From NCBI RefSeq assembly GCF_033807715.1, contig NC_084596.1:36790879-36854878 (forward strand): a DNA stretch of 64,000 nt, in the 5' to 3' direction. The translations under genes were made by a program, and so were the position numbers. Origin of the DNA: Cololabis saira. Lineage: Eukaryota; Chordata; Actinopteri; Beloniformes; Belonidae. Shown in pieces: positions 34,855-45,668 of this stretch (positions within the stretch are counted from its first letter, which is position 1; each line of letters begins with the position of its first letter). Under the pieces are notes generated by a model. The model saw nothing but the letters and a program-made list of their open reading frames with translations. It was not told the DNA's origin and did not search any database.

Positions 34855-37516
34855 CAGATCACCCAGACTATGGCTGGGTAGGGTCGGAAGTTTTCTGTTT
34901 GAGTTTAGTCCTAAAACATCGAAACCTTGTTAAAGTTTTGAAAGATCATGGTTTTGGATGAAATACCTTCTTTCAAAACAAAATGCTTGTGATGCATTTA
35001 GCCATTTTGTTGTTTAGTCAGCCAGAGCTAAACTTGGTCCCTTAATTGAACTCCTCCCTCTGTCACACATGCACACTATTAAGGGAATTGATTTACCGAG
35101 CAAAAGAAGTCAAAACCATCCATGCTAGATGGATGTAGTAGCTGTTTTCAGCTTGTTAGTGTTAGTGGCTTTTCTGATTGACTTATTACACCACACACGA
35201 AAACAACAGAAACAGCTTCGGCTGGCTGGTACAAAGTGGAACAAAGTTGGTGAAATGGACAGACTTTCAACTCTGACATTTTGTGCATCCAAAATGCGTA
35301 CGGTTTGTTTGTTGTTGTTGTTTTTTTACTTTTTTATTCTCTGTCTTGCTCTGTCTCTGCCTCTTTCAACACGTCTGGGACCCGTAGTCAGTTTCAGTCC
35401 AGTTGAACGTTTGGCTGGGATGAGCTTGACTTCCGCTGGATTACCTGGATGGGTTAGTTTAAATTCAGCTGTATAAAAATGTTTAAATACATTTTAAAAC
35501 AGATTTTGCTCCAATATAATGATCATGGAACCTGCATTAATTTGTAATTATCGCGGGGGACGTCTATGATTTTAATCCCTTCCAAATGCCCCATGTCAGT
35601 AAATTGGTGATGTGCAGGATGGAATCTTTAAAAACAATCTTCTCATCACCTTTTCTGCCTCTTTCCCAGCGTAATTTTGGCAATTTTGGCAACTTAGATC
35701 AAATCAGGTCTAACAGCACAAAAACAGCTTCTACAAAAACATTTTATGACAGATCTAACTTTTTAGTGTCTCAATCGATGCTTTTAACTTAATATTCAAA
35801 TGTCATGTAAAATAGAAGCTACTTGTTTAATAAAATGCGAGGCCTCGACATCACTTCTGGGATCAATGTCTGTAAATCACAGCAAAACACAGACTTTGCT
35901 TATGTGGCGTGAATGAGCTGAACTAAATACAGATGGTGGGGTCTAATTTCAGAATTACTGCAAGTCCAGCGGTAATTTTAATCCAGTGCAAATAGTACAT
36001 GATACAATAATTTGTTTTTTCCTTCACTTTCACTGAATGAAAGTATCATAAATGCCTTTCTATCTCTTAATCTAAATAGGACTATCCCAGTAATGGGAAA
36101 AAAAGTTTGCTTGTTCAGCAAGTAACAATCCCACAAGTACAAAACTCAGAAGATTCTCACCTATGCCAGTTTCACAATGCAGCCATGGAACTTCTCCTCC
36201 GACGGTGGCGCATTTACTCACGTATCCTCACAGCTTTTCCTATTGGCACATGCTGGGGGTCAGTATGCTGCCTATTAAAAAAGCCTAAAATAACGTGACA
36301 TTTCTCTGCGATGCGTCGGCTATGAAAATGGATAATAAACAGCATACAGCTTTTTACCACAAAATTAGTATTGGTGGGGTATTTAACTCCAATATATAAA
36401 TAAAGGCAGTTGAGGCTGCATGAAAAGTAAGGGCCGGGGAATGTTGACGCTGTATTATTTTCTCACATATTCCTCCTTTTAAGGAGGTGTGATACAGCCC
36501 CATTTTGAATTTGAAAATGTAAAGCCACTTTTAAGCTGAATGTTGCCTTATTTCATGGTTCATACAGCAACGGGCTGGGAAACATATCTACCAACACTAT
36601 AAACCTTATATTTTATGTCTGTGACACCTCATTATCGCTGTTGCTCTCATTGCAACAACCATGGTGGGTGGAAAATCCACGCTTATATTTTCCAGTGGAA
36701 GTTATAGAAAAAGATCAGAGAGACCTGAATCCCAATGAACACAGTTCTTAGATCTGTTGTTTGGTAAATCATATATTTATCATAGTCATCATGCTTAATG
36801 CACCATCTAACAATGGTATCAGTTGAAATTAAAATCCTGGCGGTATATCGAAATTCCACCTCATCTCAAACTCGATGTCTGTGTGTTTCTGCGCGTGTGA
36901 TGAAAGATTTGTACTTTAATCACTCACCGGCAGGATCCACGCCCCCCCGTGGATCTTCATTTTGAGTTGGTGTGCCATCAAGGATCCTTCTGATTTAGAC
37001 CTCGATGGAAGGCGTGCAGAGCGTGCGGAGCGTGCTTCACGTAACAAGAGTAACAGGGATTGTTCACAGCACGCTGTTGCTGTTCTGATGCAGGTCTTAG
37101 ATCTCCATTAACATAGTCTCGACTTTCTTCAGCTTTCATTTAAAGATCAGTTGAGACTCCGAGGAGAGCTTACATGTGCCCGAGCACAGACACAGATCTA
37201 TTCTGCCTCCTGTTTCTTTAATTACCTTCTTTATATCAGCGTACGATGAAGCCCTGGAGCGCGGGACAGCTCTTGTGTAGAAAATATATCAAAATGATTA
37301 TAATCATCAGAGAGAGTGGAAGAAAAGAAGAATGGATGGATAGATAAAAGAGTGGATGTTCATGCTCCATTGTCTCCCAGTGATGCACCACAGAGGAGGA
37401 GTGTTTGCAGTTAGGGAGCATGTTCCCGAGCTGTCAGCTTCTTAGTGAGGAAGACTGTGGGAGACAAAAAGGTACATGTGTCAGTGTGTCAAGGCCGGCA
37501 GTAAATACTAGTTGTC
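34855..37516. other. Intergenic DNA without a recognisable gene
   Basis: No exon or family signal is seen. A small hairpin (GATCCACG, a run of C, CGTGGATC) is at 36934-36955. The stretch at about 37000-37220 is non-repetitive and of balanced composition. Confidence 0.4.
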
Positions 37517-37519
37517 TAT

Positions 37520-38700
37520 GGGCCCGATTTACTAAAGGTTTGCGTGTGTAAAAACGTGTGCAAACTTGACAGCACCCGCAAACCAAAGTGCCAGCTGATC
37601 TACTAACAGCGTGCAAAGAGGACTGCGCCTCTCAAATGCGCAAAATAGCACACGCTATTCAGTTAGTACTTTTGCCCTGATGGATAATCAATATGGGGCG
37701 TACCCACCAGAAATCGCTAAATACTGGGAGGGGAAAATGCAAATAGGTCCATTTACCACACGCAATGAGATTTACCAAGCCTGAAAGTTTTTGCGGGGAT
37801 TGTGATTGCGTCTGTATTTAATACGTTCGAAAGGAAGGTGCTAATCTCCACATGCAAAAGGAGAAATATTTTATTTGAATGTTAAATCGAGTATTATTCA
37901 GCAAAAGGTTGCCACAGGAGGCACATTCATTTTTTTTATTTGTGATGATAATAAATCACGTGTTTTCATGGAGAAAAAAGTGTTTCTTATTGTGCGCCTA
38001 TATGTTCTGCAGTTGTCATACCCCGGTGTTGTGCCGTATTCAGCACCCCTGCCGTGAAAAGAACCCCCTCGTCTGACAAAAATGATATTTTCATTCCGTG
38101 TTCTGTTCATGTTCTGTTGTCCATGTTCTGTTTAGCGTCCAGTTTTGTGTTAATGATTCATGTTTCATGGATTCGGGTAAAAAAAAAAAAAATCGGGTAA
38201 ATGGTTATTGATGTCATTAATTAATAGCCTGCTTACTGTGTTGTCTTCCATAATATTTGTAAATATATATAATATAAACTCCTAAGTATGTGTTTGTGTG
38301 AGTGTGTATATATAAATATATTGAAGTGTCAGTGTGTTGTTTTTTTTCTTGGTCTACTTATCATTGAATATACGAGGGGGTGCTTTTCACGGCAGGGGTG
38401 CTGAATACGGCACAACAATTTGCCTCTTCCACTAATATCTCTAACTCCAACTCGTCAAATTTCATTTTGCGCTTGCGACTATATCCTGCTTTCCATCCAG
38501 ACTCTCCATGGCGCAAAGTTTGCGCCGCAAACCGTAAGACGCGCAACACCTCATTTAAATACTGCTGTTTGCACCTGTTATCAATTGCGCACGCAATCTT
38601 AGTTGATCACCCGCAAAACACACAACAACAACACGCGCAAACTTTTTCAGTGCACGCGCAATTTAGTACTCTTTATTTAGGATCTTAGTAAATCGGGCCC
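37520..38700. mobile_element. TAT-flanked non-autonomous DNA element, 1181 bp
   Basis: The ends are GGGCCCGATTTACTAA and TTAGTAAATCGGGCCC, a perfect 16-bp terminal inverted repeat. TAT stands on both sides (37517-37519 and 38701-38703). The subterminal parts are rich in GCGCAAA/TTTGCGC words in both orientations. No transposase frame is present. It contains a separate inverted repeat (38027-38417). A 3-bp target is compatible with PIF/Harbinger, but the superfamily is not settled. Confidence 0.8.
38027..38417. repeat. Inner inverted repeat, probable nested MITE, 391 bp
   Basis: The left arm TGTTGTGCCGTATTCAGCAC then CCCTGCCGTGAAAAG (from 38027) matches the right arm CTTTTCACGGCAGGGGTGCT then GAATACGGCACAACA (to 38417) over about 45 bp with one or two mismatches. 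It lies wholly inside the TAT-flanked element, so it probably inserted later. Confidence 0.7.
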
Positions 38701-38703
38701 TAT

Positions 38704-40216
38704 GTGTCTTAAAACGATGTTTCTCTGTCAATTTCTGTTCTCTGTATTTCTATTTTCCGCTGTCTCTTCAAAACATGACCTGGAGAATGTTTATGTGAGC
38801 ATTTGTGTGTGGATTTCCAGAAAATATGTTTTATAAGGTGTTGAATTTGTGTGGATGAAAGGTGAGAGGTGGTGGATGTGCTGGGGATGTGTTTGTATTT
38901 TTTTCAAACAAAATAGTTGGCCTTGTCTATGTTTGTCTCTGTTTTGTATACCTCCTGTGACTTTTAAGTTCATCCTGTTTTATTTTGAAATAGCTTCTTT
39001 CCTTGCATCTGGTGTTGTTGTTCCTTCTCCCGATTGTCTGATTATCATCACCTGAGTCTCTTTGACCTGGTCTCTTTGTATTTATAGGCCAGCCATTCCC
39101 CCGATTAGTTTATCACTTCATCTGCTTCCTTCCTGCTGTTGCCGCTCAGTTTTCTGCTGTGTCCTTCGTACGCCACGGCAGTTCCTATGTCTCAATCCAC
39201 CCTTTTTCATTTTCTATACCCATTCTCTCTCTGTCTCTGCTGTATCTGAGGGGCAGCCCTTGTCAGGTCACCGGTCCACGACATGACCACACAGAGACGA
39301 GGGAAACAAACAACCACACGCTTTCACAACCGATCCATTAACAGTCACTAATAAATGTGTTTTTTGGACTGTGTGAGGAAGCCAAGGTACCCTGAGAAAA
39401 CCCACACAGGCACAGGACAATCATACCAACTCCACACTTGCTGACAGGCAGAGGAGCCCCCACCCACACACCCACTCCCACACACACACCACCTGCCTCC
39501 TCTCCTTCTATTTGTTTTGATTTTTTCCTTCCAAAAAAAGACACAACCGGGACTACATCAAAATGCGGTCTGGGGATCCCATAGCCTAGCAGACAAACCC
39601 CCCCCCAAAAAAAAAGTAATCCATCCATCCATCTACACCACTTATTTCTATCTGTCTATTCTGTCTCACCTTCTATTTTCATGCAGCTTCCCTTCAGCTG
39701 ATACGTTACACTTTGAGTTATGATCATATTGTACCATTCGTCTCGTTAAACCAGAGTTGTTGCTTGTAGTCAGAAAACAGGGCGACGCAGAGCTCTGCAG
39801 ATGGGGGGTTTGCATCAACGGAGAGAGTCTGCATCTCAACACCGTCGATTCGGCAGAGAAGCATAAATCAGGCTTTATATTCTGCAGATGGGAAATGCTG
39901 CAATTTAAGGTGGACTGGATTTCATTTTACACAGACTGCACATAAATATTTAGTCTGACGTTATCTAACAAAAGAATATGTGAGCTTAGTCAACTTTAGC
40001 GTGCCATCAACAAGTGTTGATGGAAAATATAATAATCGTAAACTGTTCACTGAACCAGAAAACTGACTTTTTCCTTTCTGTTCTTTTCATCCAGAACAAC
40101 AAAACCAGCAGCGACTGTTGTTGTTGAAATTCCTTTCGTTTTCAAAGTCCTGCGACTGTGAAATCCGCTACACTGATGGACGGCAGCTTCTTTCGTTAGA
40201 ACGCAGATGTTGGTTC
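38704..40216. other. Intergenic DNA without a recognisable gene
   Basis: The part at about 39025-39240 has the flavour of the CACCTGAGTCTC and TTTATAGGCC leader found in some fish retroelements, but no LTR or coding part supports it. The rest is ordinary. Confidence 0.35.
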
Positions 40217-40224
40217 GTCTAGAT

Positions 40225-40913
40225 CAGGGGTCGGCAACTCGCGGCTCTAGAGCCGCATGCGGCTCTTTAGCACCGCCCTAGTGGCTCCCTGGAGTTTTTT
40301 CAAAAATGTTTGACCTTTTTTTTTACTTTTTTCTTCTTTTTTTCTCTTTTTTTTCTTCTTTTTTTTCTTTTTTTTCCTTTTCCTTTTTTTTCCTTTTTTT
40401 CTCTTTTTTTCTTCCTTTTTCCTTTCCTTTTTAATCGCGACATTGCGACTTTTTTCAAAATTTTGACTTTTTTCTCAACATTTTGACTTTTTTTCTCGAC
40501 ATTTCGACTTTTTTCTCAACATTTCGACTTTTTTCTCAACATTTCGACTTTTTTCTCAAGATTGTACTTCAACATTTATCTCGACATTTCAACTTTTTTC
40601 TCGACATTTCAACTTTTTTCTCAACCTTTCGACTTTTTTCTGGAGATTGTACTTCAACATTAATCTCAACATTTTGACTTTTTTCTTGAAATTTCAACTT
40701 TTCTCTCGACATTTCAACTTTTTTCTCGAAGTGCATAATGAAAAAAAAAATCTTCCCCCAGTTATAACTAATATAGATACATGCAGCATGTGTTGCCTTC
40801 ATTCTAAGGCTTAAACATAAAAGACTTTTAATTTTTTGCGGCTCCAGATATATTTGTTTTTTGTGTTTTTGGTCCAATATGGCTCTTTCAACATTTTGGG
40901 TTGCCGACCCCTG
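40225..40913. mobile_element. hAT-type MITE with 8-bp target duplication
   Basis: The ends CAGGGGTCGGCAAC and GTTGCCGACCCCTG are inverted repeats. GTCTAGAT lies before (40217-40224) and GTCTAGAG after (40914-40921), 7 of 8 bases the same, as expected for hAT transposons. The interior is a T/C-rich tract and a 20-bp-period minisatellite; no transposase is present. A solo end of the same family is at 25381-25463. Confidence 0.85.
40449..40731. repeat. Minisatellite inside the hAT MITE
   Basis: Units close to TTTCGACTTTTTTCTCAACA repeat with a period of about 20-21 bp, with two interruptions by GATTGTACTTCAACATT. The frames 40483-40677 (+) and 40569-40997 (-) read through it and show repeated Phe/Ser or Lys/Glu motifs, so they are artefacts. 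Confidence 0.8.
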
Positions 40914-40921
40914 GTCTAGAG

Positions 40922-43900
40922 CATCATTATACTGACACTCTTGACAAACCAAGAATCTGCACACGGCTACTCGACGCAGATGGATGAGTGCGCTCACGTG
41001 AGCGGTCTGTCCTGCTTGGTCCTTCTCCTCTCCTGATTTTAACTTCCGGTTACAAACAGCCTCTTAAAATGAACTTGAAAGTAAGTGAGGGGGACACAAA
41101 CGTTATTTTGAAATGTTGGGGGTACATGCCCTGTTCGTCCCCAGTTGAAATTACGCCTATGTCTCTCCCTTTTGCTACTATTTCGGCAGTAGCATGCTGG
41201 GACCCAGGGGAGTCGAAGACCTTCTACAGAGAGTGTTGTTTTGCCTTATTCTTAAAAAAAGAACCAAAAAAAAAACAAAAACTTCTTTATTGAGTTGGCT
41301 GTCTGCTTGCTTGTTCATGCTGGAGGCATAACCCCCTGTAGCTGTTCTTGCTTAAACACTATTATTTAACTGTTGGAGCTCTTAAAAGCAGATGCATACT
41401 GGTCGTGTGCAAGGATGGCTGCGCTGGCAGCACTGCAGATTCCATCTAACTGGAGTCGAGAAGAGAAGGTTGTTCTCATTTCTGCCTCCAGATAACATTT
41501 CATAAGAGTTGAGTCATGCAGGCCTTAGAGCTTTATTTCTGCTTCTACTGTGTATCTAATGGATCAAATACAGTATATCTGCTGTAGTTGGAGACCCTGC
41601 ACCGTAACCTCCACCATACCCTGATGTGCACCTCCTCACAAATGTAGCTATATGTCGGGTTGTCACATGTCGCATTTCCATTACATTTAGAACTGAACAA
41701 AACATAAATATCACAAAGAAAAACGTGTATTAACCTTAACACACCTAGCAATAAAAAAATACTGTAAAATGTCTCAAAAACCTTTTTACACTTTCATGAG
41801 GTGTTTTTTCAGTGTGTCAATAGTCCAGTTTAGCGCAAAAGTGTAATGGAAACACCTTTTTTGCGTTTGAAAGTCTCCTGCATCGCTGGTGTGAGATAAT
41901 AATATCAGAGATAATGAAATAATGCAATAATCAAAAAACAAAAACAGTCTAGGAAATCATAATACACCATCTGTACATGTGTGTCTGTCTCTTACTCTTC
42001 TCTTAAGTCTTTATGAAAAAATACACAGATTTCAGGATATTGCTGATGAAGCACAGCATGCATACTTAAATTCAAGTTAAAGTGCAAGATGTTTTTCCTC
42101 TGAGTTTCTTTCTTGCCTCCTTTGAACTGGAGTAAGACATGGTTCTGTTTGGAGCGCTACAACTGAGATCAACAAATGAAACGACGTTTTTTGTTGTCTA
42201 CTATTGTAGTTAATGTCTTCATGTAACAGTTGCTGAAATTGCTCTTCTTCTTTGCTGTGACTTCCATTCATGATCTGAGGTGAGGATCCTAACGTATCAA
42301 CCAATAAATGCAAAGAGTTGCCTTTTGGCTCAACTCTTTCTCCACTGACCGATAAATGGTCCACATTACTGCAGACCCCGCCCCTGAAGGTTTCAATTCT
42401 CATCCTCGCCACTTCAGCCTCGGCGGCAAACCGCTCCTGTGCAAGTTGAAGAGGCTGATCGATGAAGCCAACAGGACCACATCATCTGCAAAAAGCAGAG
42501 ATGCAGCCCTGAGATCACCAAACCGGACCCCCTCCTCTGTACCTGCAAATTCTGTCCACAAAAGGTATACATTTCACCCCAGGAATCAACATACTTACCT
42601 TTTACATATACACATTACTGTCTCCAGTACATCTTTTTTTTCCGTTCCCAGCACAAGCACAATGTATGCTTTTTGACCATAGAAAGGTTTATAGCCTATT
42701 TTTATCCTTTCAACTACAGTTTCTAATCTGTATCCTCACTGATGACTTTCAATTCATCAAGAAGCCTCTCCAGCTCAAGGCTCCTCCACAATAACTGAAA
42801 AGACATCATTTAAAACACGCTGAAGCCTTACATTGTACATTACTTTTGTGTTTGTATCTGTATGGCATCTTTGCATGGGGATATTTCCAGCAAAGACTGA
42901 TAGTAAGAGTCCTCTTACTGATAGTAAGAGGACTTTCACAAAATAAATCCCCCTTCTTTGAAGTCAGGATGGTACAACTGGGAGAACAGGGGCTAATACA
43001 CGGACACGAAAGAGACAGAGGAGAAGGAATGACTGCAAGTGCAAGAAAGAGTGATTGCCTATTGACGTGATGAGAGAGGATGTGTCATTACATAATTGTA
43101 AATCCCACAAAGATAGTGTTTAATAGGACTTTTTTCTCCTCCCACTGCTGTGTTGGTAATTTATTCCCTTTTCTATCTATCCCTTTATACCTCTCTCTTT
43201 CACCCTGTCACCCATCAATCTTTTTCCAATTACCTGCTCTGTCTATCCACAAATCTATCATAATCATTTCCATGGTAACGGGTTGCATCCTCCATTGGCT
43301 TTGGCCTATTGTTCAATATAATTGCAAGCCAAAAAGCAGTCTGCAGAAGTGAGAAGGGGATGCACAGAGAAGCACAGAACTGGATATTGTCTCTGAGACT
43401 AATGTTTCTTCCACGCTTCCAAAGGATCAACTTCAGAGCTTAATTTAAACCATGGCGCCCATTCATCAGACATTTTATTACCGATTTGTACGTGGATTGG
43501 CTTTATCCCGAGCTGATGAAACATCTTCATGGCCCTTGCAAGTGTCAATTATTGTTTGAATGAGAGAGCATAACTGCTCATGCAAGGTCAGCGAAGAGAA
43601 AAATATATATATTTGTCAGATGTGAATGGGAGCCACGGCTCTCTAAAATCCTATTAAGATGTCTTTATTTAACAAGTTATCATTGTAAGTTAATAACGCA
43701 CTATGAGTGCCTTACATCTATCTTTTTAGACCCAAAAATATATATATATTAAGCTTTTTTAATGATTGTTGAGTTCTTTCAGCTTGGTTTGCACCTTTGT
43801 GGATGCTCAAGGTTTACTCAACGAGGAAAGTAGCACAGCTTGTCTTCTTACTATTTTGTAAATGTGGCAGGATTTGTTTTTTTGAAATCAAGAAAAGGGA

Positions 43901-44089
43901 GACTTGTAACTTCCACGCTACTTTGGGTCAACCAGGAATGGAAGGAGAACTCATTTCTTGCTGGAAAAACAACAAGTGGTTGTAAAGGTGACAATCCCAA
44001 GCGCTATACTGCATGTTTGTTCATTTGAGTTTTAAATAATTGTTCACAAGAGGCAAGAATCAGAGCTAGAAGAAGCATGATTGACATGT
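40922..44089. other. Intergenic DNA without a recognisable gene
   Basis: No coding signal is seen. A short direct repeat CTGATAGTAAGAG occurs twice at 42897-42930 around a self-complementary AGTCCTCTT. The stretch 43440-43600 is repeat-free and of balanced composition, a possible conserved noncoding element. Confidence 0.4.
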
Positions 44090-44385
44090 TAGGATTTTTC
44101 TTTGGGAATGAGAGGGATGGACAGGATTAAAATCAAGCACATCAGAGGAACAGCCAGGGTTAGACCTCTTGGAGATGAAGTCAGAAGGCCTAGACAGAGA
44201 TAGATAGGGAATATATTGGTGGACGGATGCTGGAGATGGAGCTGCCAGGGGAAGACCAAAGAGGAGATCTCTAGATATACAGTTGGTTGCTGTGACAGAG
44301 GAGGATGCAGAACACTGGATAAGATGGAAAAGGGTGATTCGCTATGGCGACCCCTAAAGGGAGAAGCTAAAAGAAGAATTAAAAG
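44090..44385 (+). mobile_element. RTE-like LINE 3' end
   Basis: The text GTGACAGAGGAGGATGCAGA then TAAGATGGAAA and GCTATGGCGACCCCTAAAGG followed by GAGAAGCTAAAAGAAGAA is the well-known 3' end of a common fish LINE. It encodes the last residues of the reverse-transcriptase protein and ends in AAGAAG-like units. Frame breaks are present. It may belong to the same family as the 11520 fragment, which covers a different part. Confidence 0.65.
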
Positions 44386-45046
44386 AACTTCATGGTCTCT
44401 TGTTTTGCTATCGTTCACACAAGTTTCCCTGTTTCTCTTTGCATCATGAGTGAGGGTGCATGTACAGTTGTTAACTTCGCTTGGAGGCATACTGTTATTA
44501 TGTTTGGTTCCAAAGTGAATACAAAGAAGGTTGAGACTGCAAATAAATGAAGCACTGTTTCTTAGTGTAGTCACTGAAAACATTGCCTGGGAGTTAATAA
44601 ACGTCTGCACGTCAAAGCCACACAGAATTGGAGATAAGCCAGATGAGCTGCAGTGCAATGATAGGAGCATAGTGCTCACGTCTCCCAGCCGTAACCGTGG
44701 ACCACAGCCAGGACTCGGATAGTCTGTCCTCGTCCTGTTGTCATGTTTAAATGCTGCTGTGGTTGATTTTGAATGTATGTTTTGGAGATGCAGCTGCTCT
44801 TCTCTCTTACTGGAGCTACGTACTGTCAAGAAATGTTTTACTAGAATTTAGCAATGGGCTGTTGCATACTTTTATCCATTATATGCCTGGAAATACGCCT
44901 TTCATTCTACACCCCTATTTCAACGCCTCCAGACAAACTCCTTTCAAATAATAATTGTATAGTTGTGGGTTTTTTTTTAAATTGGTTTGAAAAGTAGTTG
45001 TGAGCGATGAGCCTCTTCCCTAAAATTCTCTTGAAATGTATGGAAG
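44386..45046. other. Intergenic DNA, no feature seen
   Basis: Nothing in this stretch supports a gene or a repeat. Confidence 0.4.
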
Positions 45047-45668
45047 GTTTGCTAATTTGAAAATAAAATTTGAACCTGAAAATTCTTTTTTACAGTTTCA
45101 ATTTTTTTTTTTCAGTATCAGATCTTTTTTTCAGTTTCAGAACTTTTTATTTCAGTTTCAAATCTTTTTTTCAGTTTCAGATCTTTTTTTTCAGTTTCAG
45201 ATTTTTTGGCCCCGATCTGGCGTAGGGGGCGTGGCATCAACTGAGAGGGGCGTGGCATCATGAGTGACAGCAGAACAGAGAAGGCGGGGGACGTTCCTCA
45301 GTCATGTTGCCTTCAGGAAACGTAGGTTGCAGAAGTTATCAGTAGAAGTATGATTCAACACTGTATATACACCATATTCACGTGATCGGCAGTGGAAAAA
45401 ACGAATACTACTGACATATTTCTGTTTAAAAAGCTGTTTTAGACTGTTCTGCTGTCACTCATGATGCCACGCCCCTCTCAGTTGATGCCACGCCCCCTAC
45501 GCCAGATCGGGGCCAAAAGTCTGAAACTGAAAAAAAAAACTGAAACTGAAATAAAAAGTTCTGAAACTGGAAAAAAGATCTGATACTGAAAAAAAAAATT
45601 TTTAACTGTAAACTTAAACTGTAAAAAAGAATTTTCAGGTTCAAATTTTATTTTCGAATTAGCAAAAC
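45047..45668. repeat. Fold-back element with arms of about 230 bp
   Basis: The left arm (45047-45278) and right arm (45444-45668) are near-perfect reverse complements. Landmarks are TTTGAACCTGAAAATTCTTT, the repeated CAGTTTCAGA units, GCCCCGATCTGGCGTAGGGG and GGGGCGTGGCATCATGAGTG. The 165-bp spacer holds unique sequence. The arms contain a TTTTTTTCAGTTTCAGA tandem region that differs slightly in unit number. No transposase and no certain target duplication are seen. Confidence 0.85.

Noticed and set aside
40569..40997. 142-codon minus-strand frame with repeated Lys/Glu/Val segments
   Set aside because: It reads through the minisatellite of the hAT MITE.
44089..44829. 246-codon minus-strand frame
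   Set aside because: The left part is antisense to a LINE 3' end, and no domain or splice signals support it.
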